Assembly: GCF_000497045.1 (NCBI RefSeq) | Contig: NW_015961954.1 | Coordinates: 124,001-188,000 of the forward strand | From: Kalmanozyma brasiliensis GHG001 | Lineage: Eukaryota; Basidiomycota; Ustilaginomycetes; Ustilaginales | Length of the DNA: 64,000 nt | Direction: 5' to 3' | Shown here: one piece after another, positions 29,333-40,529 of the stretch | Layout: every line of letters starts with the position of its first letter | Numbering within the stretch: the stretch's first letter is position 1 | Made by a program: the position numbers and the translations under genes | The notes under the pieces: generated by a model | The model's input: the letters and a program-made list of their open reading frames with translations, nothing else | Databases searched by the model: none | Told to the model about the DNA's origin: nothing

Positions 29333-30424
29333 CTTGGGTAGCTTCACAGGGTAGCTAGGATTGGATTGTTGTGCCGACGATCGTGAACGCGATGTGTGAT
29401 CCAAAGCTGCAGAAACGGATGAGCGCTTATGCCTCGACGATGTTAGGAGAGAGGCGGCGACGACCAAGAAGGATGGGGAAGAAGGAAGGAGTCGGCAGTG
29501 GAGGGCTGAGATGGCGCCAACGCTGATCAGTCGCGGGCATAGAAGAACGACGAGGCTGAGCTGCCTGAGCGCAAAGTAACAGACTCGCCGCGTAGGCTCG
29601 GCTCACGCGAAGGACTGCCCGTTTTCTCGGGCGGATCGCTGGCCTATTTTCGGCGCACAGACTCGCGTCGCGTTGAGTGTGTCGGATCGACAGAATTCTT
29701 CCTGCTGCTGGAACGCGTTGCAATTCCTCAAGGATGGTCACCAGGCTCGTATGAAGCTATTGACGGCGCAGCACAACGACGTTCTTGTGCTGCTTCATGT
29801 TGAGCAGCGCACTCGTTGAGCACAGGTCGAGCACAGGTCGAGATGATTTGACCAACGACGTAAAGATTGTGCGCTGCAGAGCACACTTCAAGGAGCCAAG
29901 AGGGAAGGCGGACCGGCGGAAGCTCAGAACGCTTTGACCATTGGCTTGCTATGCTGCATAGGTACTATGAACGTGCTCGGCCGCTGAAGCACTTCAATGG
30001 CATTCATCATTGTCTTTGGCCCAGCAACTCCTCCAGCCTGCACACGAAGGCAAGATCTGATGAATGGCTCTCTGTAGCGAGGAGACGATTGAGGTTCACA
30101 TGGTGACGTCCGTGCGCCTGCCAAATTTTTCCTTCAGGAGCATGCACAAATTTTGTCACCCTTTTGCCACCTCTAAAAATCTGATGCACCTGAGCTGTGT
30201 TTGCAGCATCAGGAAGAACTTCCAACTTTTTTTAGACGTGCTCGCTGCCGAAATTTTAGACTGCCTTCTGCCGCCGCTGCTGCACGTTTGGAAGAACGGC
30301 TCAACTTTTTCTTTGTGCTTCTGACAGACGCTTGGATCACAAAGCCTGGTGATCTGCTTCACTCAGGCTTCCTTCTGGACCACAACCATCCGTGTCACTC
30401 CTTTCATCAAACACATCTATCACA
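29333..30424. promoter_or_regulatory. Divergent region between HAT2 and the SET/NAP gene
   Basis: A 1.09-kb region without a credible gene. A 12-bp unit, GAGCACAGGTCG, is tandemly duplicated near 29818-29842. AT-rich runs (AAATTTTT/AAATTTT type) cluster at 30120-30260, before the SET/NAP start. Placement suggests two promoters; no specific factor site can be assigned. Confidence 0.4.
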
Positions 30425-31186
30425 ATGACCGACGCTTACCGATCGCCCGAGGCCAAGACCTTCACCGACGCTCTCCAGCAGAAGGTGGACGCGCTCAATA
30501 AGGACTTCCGCAAGGCCGATGTCGAGCTCATCAAGCACGAGCTCAAGCTCAACGCTCCCCTCTACAAGAAGCGTGCCGACATTGTCTCGTCCGTTCAGGA
30601 CTTCTGGTTCCAGGCGCTGATCAATTGCATGGCCACCAACGTCTACATTGACGATGCGGACCACGAGGCGCTTTCGTACCTCTACAACGTCGAGGTCGAC
30701 CGCGACATCGAGGACCCCCGTGCGGCTACCATCACCTTCAGCTTCCGCGAGAACCCTTACTTCTCCAACGAAAAGCTGGTCAAGAAGTTCTCGCTGGTCG
30801 ACGGCGCCAAGTCGCTCGAGGACGAGTTCAACTTCCTCGAGGAGACCAAGCCCGAGAAGACGCAGATCGACTGGAAGAGCGACGACAAGAACCTCTCCAA
30901 ATTGAAGCCTACCATTGGCGGCCCCGACAGCGACGACTTTGAGCCCGGCTCGTTCTTCTCCACCTTCTTCGAGAACACTGATCAGGAGGTCGCTGGCGGT
31001 ATCGGCCACGCGCTCATCATGGACTTCTGGCCCGGCGCCATCGACTTCTACACTGGCGCTGACGACCTCGAGTTCGACGAGGACGACTTTGACAGCGAGG
31101 ACGAGGAGGACGAGGAGGACGATGACGAGGACGACGGAGAGATCGACCTTGAGGATGAGCCCCCGAAGAAGAGGGTCAAGGCATAA
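30425..31186 (+). CDS. NAP-family histone chaperone, SET/TAF-I/Vps75-like
   Basis: The product is 253 residues from the ATG in TCACAATGAC (MTDAYRSPEAKT). An N-terminal dimerisation helix (LQQKVDALNKDFRKADVELIKHEL) is followed by the NAP earmuff domain with FWFQALINC, ITFSFRENPYFSN and the late FFSTFFEN. The end is a long Asp/Glu tail (about residues 220-245) and a short basic signal, PPKKRVKA, that looks like a nuclear localisation signal. Length and the short N-terminus fit SET/Vps75 better than the longer Nap1 group. Such proteins bind H3-H4 or H2A-H2B; Vps75 also presents H3 to the Rtt109 acetyltransferase. That specific role is inferred. Intron-free. Confidence 0.9.
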   Translation: MTDAYRSPEAKTFTDALQQKVDALNKDFRKADVELIKHELKLNAPLYKKRADIVSSVQDFWFQALINCMATNVYIDDADHEALSYLYNVEVDRDIEDPRAATITFSFRENPYFSNEKLVKKFSLVDGAKSLEDEFNFLEETKPEKTQIDWKSDDKNLSKLKPTIGGPDSDDFEPGSFFSTFFENTDQEVAGGIGHALIMDFWPGAIDFYTGADDLEFDEDDFDSEDEEDEEDDDEDDGEIDLEDEPPKKRVKA

Positions 31187-34100
31187 GTCTTGTCCGCTCT
31201 TCAGCCGCTCTTTTCTTTCTGCCTCTTCTCTCGGATGTCCCGTCACGCTCTGACTGTCTCGATCATCGATACCTTCCACAGCAATGTCGCTGTCTTTCTC
31301 CCTGGCCTTAGCCAGTAATCTGCTTCCGTTGCGTTGCTGCCCTTTCCCTGCTCCATCACTCGATCTCTGTAGAACTCCATCTTTGTTCTGCGACGCTCAC
31401 CTTTCGGCTCACTTGCAAGAGCACCTCGCAAGAGCGGTTCCAGTGCGGTCAGAAGCGCGCGTCCGTGTACCAATACCATTCATCGTCTTCCCATATGATC
31501 TCAGTTCTGTGTTCTGCCTCCGTGTTCCAAGGCTTGCCTGTGCTGTTTCTTGATGCAGGCATCGGTGTGACTTGCTTCGGTCAATCAGACCCGATAGTGG
31601 ACTTTGTGCGTCCGATCGATCTGGCCACACGTTCCGCACGAGAAAAGCTCACCGTCGTCCTCGACCAACACCTACCCCTGTCGCTTTCATCTTTGGTCCT
31701 CTGACTGGCAGCCACCGAAAGCGTGCGGCTTACTCAACACGGCGCTCAGAGGCGGTGCACGATGTGTCTCAATTCGGCTGATAGACCACACCTTGGACCG
31801 CCTCGATGCGGAACCTCTTAGCACCAAGTAGGCCTAGTTAAGGCGTTGTCTTGACCGCATCTTGGTCTCCGGGTTTCTGAATTAGAGCTGACAGGGTCTG
31901 CGCTAAGGAGGCAAGGTGGGGAATTGGGCGGCTATGCGTAGGCGAGAGACAAGGGTGCGTCTCACTGCAGGGCTGATAGTCGGATGATGAGCCGAGGTGG
32001 CGTTGACAAGCCGGTACGAGCAGCCAGACCAGCGAACCGGTTGCGACGAAGGTGGGAAGGGTGGGGAGGATGGTCAGGGGCAAGCCCTGCGTTGGAAGCG
32101 AGCGTAGGACGGGCTTGCCGAAGGGTCAGGAGACACGCCAAGGCTGACCACACACGCTCCCGACGACACGGATGCGGAGTTGAAATGGACGAGATGTTGC
32201 CACCGCTGCGGCCGGGTCGATCATGATCGGCCTGCAGTGCTGAGCACCATCTTTGGGCTGCGACCGAGATGTAGCCATGTCAAGGCGTAACAAGTAGCAA
32301 GTGGATTTGGAGCTCCGTCCGAATGCAGAAAGACGATCTCTCTCTCGTCAAGCCACAAAGTGGGAAAATGGCACTTTACGCGATGTTTCAATGCTACCGC
32401 GCCCAATTGCCTCGCGTCGCGCAGCGCCCGACTTAGTCCACACTCAGAGCCGAGACAGACAATGAAGCCCCTCTTTACTCCCCTTTGACCCTTGGCTCAC
32501 TGCAACGGAGAAGCAGGATGCAGATCATACTCAGATTACCCCGCCCAGTGCGGGTCGGTGCGGTCGACGGCGGCTGCCGTGGGACCACCCTGCATCAGCC
32601 GCGCAGCACACCAGCAGCCACTGCCAAAGCGCGCCCGCACCGAATCCGACTCGCGTCCCGTCAGCATCCCTCGATTGCGGCAAAGTGGTCAGCAAAGCCG
32701 AGACTGAACAGTCATAAATCCCACGCTAGGTAAGGCGGTATATCGGTGCATCCGACCATCAGCTTCAGAAGACTTCAAAGTAGTGTTCCGGATGAAGCCA
32801 GAGACGAGCTCTGATTGCTCATTAGTCCAGGGCTTGCCTAAATTGAGTTGAGCTGCAGGATGGAAGAGCTAAGCGAGCTCTTGGATCGTCGATATCGCCT
32901 GATCTTTTTTCAACGCAGCTTCAACACTCTCTTTTATGAATCGAGACCGCTTCTCACTCATCGTTCTCACGATCAACGGCGGTTCCGACCAGCGGAGATG
33001 GAAGATGAATTGCTCGCAAGGGTCAACGATGAGAAGTCGGATGCAAAGAGCTGCATCGAATGGCGAAAGAGCCCCTGTCACGCTCGAGATGTGCATCTGC
33101 GGCTCCATCGGGGTTGCAAAAGGGCAGTCACAGGGTTGTTTGTGCTTGTGGGGCAGGCGCAATGAGATCCGAGAGGGCGGGGCTGAACTCGAGCCAGGCG
33201 GTCAGGAGCTAGTTTCACGTTGTCCCTGCGGCAACCGCACTTTGCCTCGAGAAAAGCGCAGGCGCAGTGTTCCAGCAGAGGGCACTCCAGGGTCTCCTCG
33301 TCTGACACACACGACCCTGAGCCATCCAAAGACCCGTTATTGCGAAGAGCGAGGAGAATTTGACGACAGTCGGAGTGCCAAAATCACAGACTCAAGCTCT
33401 GCTACCAAACATCAGCTGCTTTTCCGTCGTTGTGGGTTGCCGCATCGAAAGAATCAAATGCTTTTGCCTCAGCCCAAATGCGCTCGCCTTTTTGATGCCA
33501 CTGCTGCACGCCTAGACTCTGACGACACTCGCTTAGGCGTCGCGAACAAAGGGCCTTTGCAGGCTGCACAAGCGCACAGCACAATTCAAGAAAAAAGGAA
33601 ATCCGAATTTCCTTGCATTTTTCACCGCCTCTGCCTCTGCTTGCGGAGCTACAAAGTCAACGGTCAACCAGGAATGCGGGGTGATTCCGCAGACTGCTCC
33701 TTCGCTGTGTCGTCCTCAAAGACCTCTGACGCGGAAACCTGCTTCTATGAGATCACCATGGCGGGGCATCTTTTTGATAGAAGCCGGTTGCCTTCCTTTC
33801 GGGCCAATCACAGCAAGCTCTGTGCAGTGCATTCTTCTAGCTCTGCTTCGACCTTGCTTTTTCATCCAGCTCACGATCTCAGCCTGAGCCTTTGTTCCGC
33901 CACACCGTGTGCTGGATAGAAAGAGGCTAGCTAGGCTGTTAGCGATTTCAGCTCAGAGAGGGCGCAGGAAAAAGGCGGGTCAATTTCTGCTTGCGTCTCC
34001 GAAGTGGTTGCCTTTTTTTCTTGCGGTTTCAGACGAGCATCCTAAGCGAGGGTCAAAAGTGTTTCGATCTCCGCACTTTGTTACGCCCTCGACTCAGCTA

Positions 34101-34864
34101 GTGTGCTTCGCCAGAGCCGCAGGCAGGGCTTTGCAGTGTCACACGCTTGCGGTGCCTGCTTTCCCCCTCCCCCTTGCTGCGCCGCATCCTTGAAAGGGCT
34201 GAGATGGTTCATGCAGCTCAACCCTTTTCCAACTCGCTCGCCTGTCACGGGCAAACGTCAGCGGCCAATTACTGCCCCTTTGCGCGCCTGCACAATCTCG
34301 TATGAGCGAGCAACCAACCGGCTCCTTGGGATCGACTGAGCCTTCTTTTTTTTCTCCTTTTGCCCCGCAACACTGACGAGAGCCTGCTGCCGCTGCTGCA
34401 ACGCCTCTTGATTCACTCGCTTGCACGCGTATCAGTGATGGTGAGCAATAGGGCCCAACAGCTCTGACACCCTTGCGCCGGTCGCCTATCCAACTTGAGC
34501 AAGACTGTCTTAGCTACGCATACCATGCACAGCGGATCTGCTTCTCTCGTCTCTCCCACCTACAACACTTTGGTATAAGACGAAACCATCTCGACGAGCG
34601 TCCACGCTGGACCCCTTTCGAGCCCTAAGAACTTCCTCCTTGGCAACCACTCCTCACCCGTTTCTGTACCTCACTGCACTTCGCTGCACTGCACTGACCT
34701 CGTCCTCAGCCGTCGATCGTGCATCCCCCACCCAGCACAGCCCTTTCCTCGCGCGGACAGACTGCCGCCGTGCAACCTCGCGCCCCGCCTCGTCTGAACC
34801 AGAGAATTCGGTACCTGCTTCTTGACCCACCTCTTCGGCGCCTCGCATCCCTCAAGCAGCCGCC
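31187..34864. other. 3.7-kb gene-free stretch upstream of the DUF3292-like gene
   Basis: No credible gene was found. The largest ORF (32936-33919, 327 codons) is Cys/Ser/Arg-rich, has no recognisable domain and lacks the codon texture of its neighbours. The right-hand part (about 33950-34860) is CT-rich and probably the promoter and leader of the gene at 34865; a TATA-like TATAAG lies at 34574-34579. No tRNA, 5S rRNA, LTR or TIR was recognised. An unrecognised non-coding RNA or lineage-specific gene with introns cannot be excluded. Confidence 0.4.
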
Positions 34865-37800
34865 ATGTCCTCCTTTTATAACTCAAGGAAGTCTTTTGAC
34901 ACCTCGGATCGAGGCTTTACTCGCTCGCCCTTCTTCTCGGGCAAAACGAGCTCCCCACAAAACGAACTTACAGGCGGCGCCCCTCTGCACGCAATGATGG
35001 TCCCAGGTGTGGCCGTGCCGTCCAGCGAGCAAACCACTTCCGAGAAGCCTTCCTCCAAGTTCCAGGCTTTCATCGGCAGCAAGCGCGCAAAGTCGACCGC
35101 ATCTCCTCCCAAGAAGGACTCGCGCATCATCTGGGCCGACCAGATCCGCAAGGCATCCCCTACCGCTCAACCGCTCACATACACAAAGGCCAGCGACCGC
35201 CTCGCGATGGCGGCCCCTCCCGCATCTCCTCCTGCGGACGCATCCCCTCCCAGACCGCGCGGTGGCATGCTGCGAAAGGCGTCTCTCGACCTCCTGCGCA
35301 GCTCGCCAGACACTGGACGAAGCACCACCCCGTTGCCGCCTGCTGACAGGCGGCCCAGCATCTCCGGCGGTCTGCTCCGCAAGGCTTCTCTCGATCTCTT
35401 GCGCAGCTCGCCAGACACGGGTCGAAGCACCACTCCTTTGCCCAACATCTCGTCGCCCATCATGACCAGCTCCACCCTCACTGCTTCGCCGGCCATGTCA
35501 TCAAGACCGCTTCCCAGGAGATCCATGGACGCTTCCTGGAGCCGTCCTCGCCCAGAGCCGCTCCAGTTGGCGTTCAGCGCCAATCCCTTTGCGTCGTCCA
35601 GCCGCAGTATCGCACCGCTTCCGCTTACGCTGTCTACTGACAGCTTCTCTGAGGAGCTCTTCAACAGCTTTGGAAAGCGTGCTTCGGCGAGTTCTGGCTC
35701 TTCTGGTCGTGCACCGGGCCCTTCAGATCTTCTGGCAGTGGATCTGCCTCTGCTCTTGCAGCCGCAAGCTGGTGGGCCGCCTTCGATCGCCGACACTTAC
35801 TCGGTTCGCTCGCGTCGCGATTCGTTGGCCAGCTCCATCGACCTCGATCCCGCCGTCCTCCGCACCCCTACTATCTCGGACAACCAGTGGCAGGCGCAGG
35901 TGCAGCAGGATCGTGCCGCTTTCCTCGCCGAGTACGGTCTGGATCAGGACGACCATGAGAGCGACACCGACGGCAGCGTCTACTCGAATGACGACGACGC
36001 CAGCGTCTCGCTGCCCTCGTTCAACCTATGCCCTCCCAACACTCTTCAGGAGTACGAGATGCCTCCTCCCGTCTTCCAGCGTCTCGATGCCGACTTGCTC
36101 TCGGTCAACGATCACGGCGATGGCATGAACGGCACCGGGCGCTTCATGCCCGAAGGTCGACTCCTTCCACCGCTCGAGATTGCCAGCCTGCCCCGGGAGA
36201 AGGAGGAGATGATCCGCAAGTCGCGAGCTCGCCTCATCAGCCCTCGAACCTTCAAGAAGGCTTTCTCGATCAAGCGCCGAGGATCCGACGACTCGCCTTC
36301 CGCCGATTCGACGCCCAGCCTTACTCACAGCAGCTCAGACGAGGCCAGCAAGTCTTCGGACGCATCTGTGCCCCCTCGCATGCCTGGCCTCGGTGACCGC
36401 GAAGCGCAGCGACGCTTCTCGGATCCTTCTTCCGAGGAGGGGCCGACCACTCCGACTGCGCCTTCCATGCCGATGCCGCTGTTCAACGATGCGCTTGACA
36501 AGGACACCTCCATGTCGCCCGTGTTCAGCAGCAAGGCCGCCTCCTTCACGTCCGAGTCGTCGCGCGGCGTCTCGTCGCTCAGCTCGAGCTCTTCCAAGCG
36601 ACACCGCGTCGGCACTCCCGGCCTGACCAAGACGGCCTCGTCACTGTCCAAGGCTGGATCGGCAGCTACGATCGACCCGCACTTTGCCCGTGTCCAGACC
36701 CGAGCTCGCTCCAACGGCAGCATCATCTCGCAGACGCCTTCCGATGCCCCTTCGTCCAACGGACGTCGCTCTACTCGCAAGAGTGGAAAGAGCGGACGAA
36801 CCCGCATCACCGACTCGATGCCCAGCTTCGCCCACTTTGGCAGCGCCCTCCAGGTCCCTGCCGTCAGCAGCCAGAGGCGTCCCTCGACACGAAGCACCTC
36901 GAGCGAAGACTCGCACAGCAACGCCTCCAGCAGCTCCAACTTCGACAAGGTCAGCGGCGGCTCTTCGGATGATGGCACCGTCGCTTCGTCCGTTCACAGC
37001 GTATCCTCGTCGCCTGTCAAGGGTGTCCTGCGCAAGCGCTCTCCGTCGTCGGCCGACTCGTCGGTGTCTGCCAGCAAGAAGGAGGTCTCCTTCGAGCTCC
37101 CCGCATCCGTCGACATCGAGACCGTCGACGAGATCCAGGAAGAGACTGAAGTCCTCGAGCACGAGCAGAAGCAGCGCAGTCGCCTCGCTCTGCCACCCAT
37201 GAAGCTGCAGGTGCCCAAGAGCGATGTCGTCGAAGACGTGCAGGCTGCTGGTCAGAGCCAGAACGACATCGACATCACCTGCTTCCTGTCGACCTTTGGC
37301 GCCAACGTAAAGAGCGTCGAGTCGCTCGAGGTGCTGGACAACATCCACGCTGGTGCCTCCGACTGGCCCAGGCGCGAGGACTGGAACTCGCTCCCCGCCT
37401 ACCTCGTCGCTTACGCCACCACCTTCCTCTCCGCGTACACGGACGACAGCGCGACGCTCGTCTACTCGGACGCGCGCCTTGCCAAGGACACAACCGTTTC
37501 TGCCCCGTCGGCTATGAGCCAGAACCCTCTCTTCGCTTCCATCGTGCGCTCGATCTACCGCATCGCGTCCTGGGAGCAGCCTGCCGTGTCCGCCGGTGTC
37601 TCTTCGGCCTACGCCTACACGTGGTCGCAGGGCAAGCTCGCCGGTGTCGGCTCCGTCGGTCTGGCGCTTCTCGCTGCGGTGCAGTCATCCTCTCAGCAGG
37701 ACTCCACCGTGGACGCCAAGGAGCTCGGTGAGGCGTACTCCCAGATCGCCTCGGTCCTCCTCGGCTCAGACCACACCAGGGAGCGCGTGCGCAACCTTAT

Positions 37801-38476
37801 GCTCTCCCGCTCGCCCAAGGCGTCGCTGCGCGTCATCCTCTGCCTGACTGCCCTCCTCTGCGGCGTGCACCGCTTCGGCAGCGGGCTCATCTTCTCCCTG
37901 CCCGGTCTGTTTGTGGGACTTGCGCTGTTCGTGTGGCTCCCTGCCATCCTGTGCCAGCCGAGCTGGGCACCGGAGTGGCTCAAGCAGGGCAACCCGCTCG
38001 ATGCGTTGCTGCTGTACGACGTCCCCACCGACACGCAGCACGCGATCCTCACGATGCGACGTCGTGCGGCGAGTGGCGAGCAGCTCGTCCACCGCGAGGC
38101 GAAGGAGGGCCTGACGCCGACGGACTTTGACCACCGTGTCTCGCAGCAGGACCTCCTGCACGCGGGTGATGTTCTCGACGGCGCCTTCTTCGGCACGCAC
38201 GAGGGCAAGCAGGGACACCTGGTCGTCCTGCCCTCCCGCGTGGTCTTCCGCGCCCTCACCGCGCCCGTCGAAGTCGTCAGCCTGCGCGACGCACTCAAGC
38301 ACGAGTGCAGGATCTCGTTCGATGCAAGGCTCGAAAAGGTCGTCGGCCTCACCAAGGTCGGGACCGGGCTCGAGATGAGGTTGAAGAACGGTCAGACGTG
38401 CACGGTAGAGAACGTCCAGAGCAGGGATGAGGCGTTCAACCGCTTGTTGGCGCTCGCTCCGCAGAGGTGGCACTGA
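34865..38476 (+). CDS. Large Ser-rich protein with DUF3292/GRAM-like C-terminal module
   Basis: A 1203-residue intron-free ORF from an ATG in GCCGCCATGTCC. About 800 N-terminal residues are disordered and Ser/Pro-rich with many basophilic phospho-site-like motifs (RKAS, RRPS, RRDS). They include a 35-residue unit present twice (see repeat at 35261). About residues 800-960 are helical. Two hydrophobic segments around 985-1035 (LCLTALLCGVHRF, FSLPGLFVGLALFVWLPAIL) look like a membrane hairpin. After LYDVPTDTQ comes a PH/GRAM-like fold: GHLVVLPSRVVF, then VVGLTKVGTGLEM and RDEAFNRLLALAPQRW. This C-terminal layout resembles fungal DUF3292 proteins, a membrane-associated family of unknown biochemical role. 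The link is by pattern recall and needs a profile search. Convergent with fimbrin (205-bp gap). Confidence 0.8.
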   Translation: MSSFYNSRKSFDTSDRGFTRSPFFSGKTSSPQNELTGGAPLHAMMVPGVAVPSSEQTTSEKPSSKFQAFIGSKRAKSTASPPKKDSRIIWADQIRKASPTAQPLTYTKASDRLAMAAPPASPPADASPPRPRGGMLRKASLDLLRSSPDTGRSTTPLPPADRRPSISGGLLRKASLDLLRSSPDTGRSTTPLPNISSPIMTSSTLTASPAMSSRPLPRRSMDASWSRPRPEPLQLAFSANPFASSSRSIAPLPLTLSTDSFSEELFNSFGKRASASSGSSGRAPGPSDLLAVDLPLLLQPQAGGPPSIADTYSVRSRRDSLASSIDLDPAVLRTPTISDNQWQAQVQQDRAAFLAEYGLDQDDHESDTDGSVYSNDDDASVSLPSFNLCPPNTLQEYEMPPPVFQRLDADLLSVNDHGDGMNGTGRFMPEGRLLPPLEIASLPREKEEMIRKSRARLISPRTFKKAFSIKRRGSDDSPSADSTPSLTHSSSDEASKSSDASVPPRMPGLGDREAQRRFSDPSSEEGPTTPTAPSMPMPLFNDALDKDTSMSPVFSSKAASFTSESSRGVSSLSSSSSKRHRVGTPGLTKTASSLSKAGSAATIDPHFARVQTRARSNGSIISQTPSDAPSSNGRRSTRKSGKSGRTRITDSMPSFAHFGSALQVPAVSSQRRPSTRSTSSEDSHSNASSSSNFDKVSGGSSDDGTVASSVHSVSSSPVKGVLRKRSPSSADSSVSASKKEVSFELPASVDIETVDEIQEETEVLEHEQKQRSRLALPPMKLQVPKSDVVEDVQAAGQSQNDIDITCFLSTFGANVKSVESLEVLDNIHAGASDWPRREDWNSLPAYLVAYATTFLSAYTDDSATLVYSDARLAKDTTVSAPSAMSQNPLFASIVRSIYRIASWEQPAVSAGVSSAYAYTWSQGKLAGVGSVGLALLAAVQSSSQQDSTVDAKELGEAYSQIASVLLGSDHTRERVRNLMLSRSPKASLRVILCLTALLCGVHRFGSGLIFSLPGLFVGLALFVWLPAILCQPSWAPEWLKQGNPLDALLLYDVPTDTQHAILTMRRRAASGEQLVHREAKEGLTPTDFDHRVSQQDLLHAGDVLDGAFFGTHEGKQGHLVVLPSRVVFRALTAPVEVVSLRDALKHECRISFDARLEKVVGLTKVGTGLEMRLKNGQTCTVENVQSRDEAFNRLLALAPQRWH
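35261..35443 (+). repeat. In-frame tandem duplication of a 35-residue unit
   Basis: Two copies start at 35261 and 35366, a period of 105 bp. Each encodes GG(M/L)LRKASLDLLRSSPD followed by TGRSTTPLP; the shared residues are identical except M/L. A linker of nine residues (PADRRPSIS) separates the copies. Each copy carries one RKAS motif. Confidence 0.85.
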
Positions 38477-38681
38477 GTCGCGATTGGACTGGCTCGTCAC
38501 TTTTTTTTAACATGAACACTTTCTTTTTACCCATCCTCGATGTGTGTCGGTCTGAAGTGTGTGAGGTGAGAGTCTGGTTCAGCGTTGAAACGCACGGCAT
38601 GGAGCGGGTCAAAGGCAGCTCAGCGTCACACACGACGAGCAAAGGCACAAGGAGTACATTTTGTGATACATCCGCAACCGA

Positions 38682-40529
38682 TCATTGAATGGCCATCAAA
38701 CTGCCGACGAAGGTCAAGATGAGTCTCTGTCGCACCTCGACAATGTCTTCGGGGACCAGGAAGATGAGCGCGCCCAACTTCCTCGCGATGCTGATGGCGA
38801 GTTTGGCGTTCAACCTGCACTCGTCCTCGGTTCTTCCGCCGTTGACCAGGCTGTAGTCGACAATGCCGGGTCGGAGGGCGTTGAGGAGGTCGAGGAAGAA
38901 GACGGCGCTCTTGAGCTGACCATCCTTGAACGAGCGGATCTGGGTCGTTTTCCCACTGCCCTTGACCAACTTGTTCGCCCAAGCCACCATATCCGCATCG
39001 CTCACCCCGCGCCCACCTTTAGAGAGAGACGAGAGGGTCTTGGTGATGTTCAACCGCATCAACTGCCAGACCAACCCCAAGGTGAGCGTCCGGGTTCCAT
39101 CGACAATGTCCGCACCCTGGATGCCGACGATGTGCATGTTGGACGCCTTTGCCAGGTCGACGGCGTAGTTGGTGTTCTCGACCGCCTTGAATCGACTCAG
39201 CTCCTGGCCCTCTTTCGGCTTGCTAACCCGTCGCCAGGTGACGCTGCCGGGGATGACCTTGTCAAACGCCTGCAAGATGACCGTCCCGTCCTTGAGATCT
39301 TCGAACAGGTTGTACACGCCCGGTTCGACGTCGAGCGAGTTGAGCCAGAGCGTGAAGACGCGCGCCTCGCGCTCGCCCTCGGCATCAAAGTCCTCGATCT
39401 CCACCGGCACCGCTTCCTCCAAGGGTTCCAGGCAAGGCCACGTGTTGAACAGATGCGCTACAAACGCCAGGTTCAACTTGGGGTTGCCCGCCACCATCGA
39501 GCCGGGAGTCAGATACTTGCGACACCCGATCGCGTCGGCTCGCTGCAATACCATCTCTGCGCGCTGCGTCACGTCCGTCTGCTGCAGGGGCGCTCGATCG
39601 CATTGGTCGGGTTTGAGCTGGTTGAGCAACACCGTGTAGTTCTCTCCATCGCTCACGTCCTTACTAAAGTTGGCCACGCGACGGTGCCAATTGGCCGCCT
39701 TGAGATGATAATTGACCCATCGCAACAGGATCTGATCCGGAGGCAGACGCAAAAACTCCTCCAACGTCTCACCGTCGTCCAACAGCCGGTAGAGCTCGGG
39801 ATGGTTCTTGAGATCGATCTTACTCAACAGACCACGACGGATGATCTGCCATACGAGGCCGAGAATGAGGTGCTCCTTGCCATCGATGAGGTCCTGCGGG
39901 CCGATGTTGACGACGCTGCATCCGATGGCTTTGGCGGAGGTGATGACGATGTTGTTGTTTTCGGTCATTTGGAAGGCGTTAGGGGGTTTACCGGCTTTGC
40001 CAAAGTTGAGGACGCGCTCGTCGATGGTATCGGGCACCGAGTCGTTGATGAGCTTGCAGAGGACCAGGCCGTCGCGGCACTCGTCGAAGAGCTGGAAGGT
40101 GTCCGTGGGGATGGGGAGGCGCGAGCCGATGTTGGCGTCGCCAGCGAGGGAGGAGTTGATGTGACGTGTGAACTCGGTGCGTTCATCCTCGTTGATCGTG
40201 TGCTGCGTCGAGGAGGTCGCGCCCTTGACAAAGACTTTGCCCTTGGTCACCACGCCGGCGGATGCGTTGCGACCCGCACGGAGCTTGGCAGCAAGATCGA
40301 CGTAGTCGTCAAGCTCGACGCGACCCGAAGCATCCAGGTCGACTTCCTTGAGCGTCTCGCGCACCTGATCGTACGATGCGTCGCCCGCATCCTGGATGGC
40401 CTTGATGACATCCTGTTTGGGGATGCTGCCCTTTTCTTCGACGTCGAGCGTGCGGAAGCGCGAGATGAGACCCATCATCTCCTCTTGCGAGAATTGAGGA
40501 TACTTCCTCTGCAGCTTGATGGCCTCCAT
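38682..40529 (-). CDS. SAC6: Fimbrin/plastin, actin-bundling protein
   Basis: The product is 615 residues from the ATG at 40527-40529 (MEAIKLQRKYPQFSQEEM); the frame is open 76 codons further upstream but begins only with TTG, and fimbrins start at this point. Two EF-hand-like segments occupy about residues 14-85 (LDVEEKGSI and VDLDASGRVELDDY). They are followed by four calponin-homology domains forming two actin-binding modules (landmarks INDSVPDTIDERVLN, LIDGKEHLILGLVWQIIR, WLNSLDVEPGVYNLFEDLKDG split by linkers, TRTLTLGLVWQLMR). Fimbrin cross-links actin filaments in cortical patches and rings and is needed for endocytosis and polarity. Length agrees with yeast Sac6 and fission-yeast Fim1. 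No intron within this span; a 5' leader intron is possible but not shown. Confidence 0.95.
   Translation of the reverse strand: MEAIKLQRKYPQFSQEEMMGLISRFRTLDVEEKGSIPKQDVIKAIQDAGDASYDQVRETLKEVDLDASGRVELDDYVDLAAKLRAGRNASAGVVTKGKVFVKGATSSTQHTINEDERTEFTRHINSSLAGDANIGSRLPIPTDTFQLFDECRDGLVLCKLINDSVPDTIDERVLNFGKAGKPPNAFQMTENNNIVITSAKAIGCSVVNIGPQDLIDGKEHLILGLVWQIIRRGLLSKIDLKNHPELYRLLDDGETLEEFLRLPPDQILLRWVNYHLKAANWHRRVANFSKDVSDGENYTVLLNQLKPDQCDRAPLQQTDVTQRAEMVLQRADAIGCRKYLTPGSMVAGNPKLNLAFVAHLFNTWPCLEPLEEAVPVEIEDFDAEGEREARVFTLWLNSLDVEPGVYNLFEDLKDGTVILQAFDKVIPGSVTWRRVSKPKEGQELSRFKAVENTNYAVDLAKASNMHIVGIQGADIVDGTRTLTLGLVWQLMRLNITKTLSSLSKGGRGVSDADMVAWANKLVKGSGKTTQIRSFKDGQLKSAVFFLDLLNALRPGIVDYSLVNGGRTEDECRLNAKLAISIARKLGALIFLVPEDIVEVRQRLILTFVGSLMAIQ

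Noticed and set aside
32936..33919. 327-codon plus-strand ORF in a gene-free stretch
   Set aside because: Cys/Arg/Ser-rich composition, no domain, poor start context and no neighbours' codon texture; likely chance.
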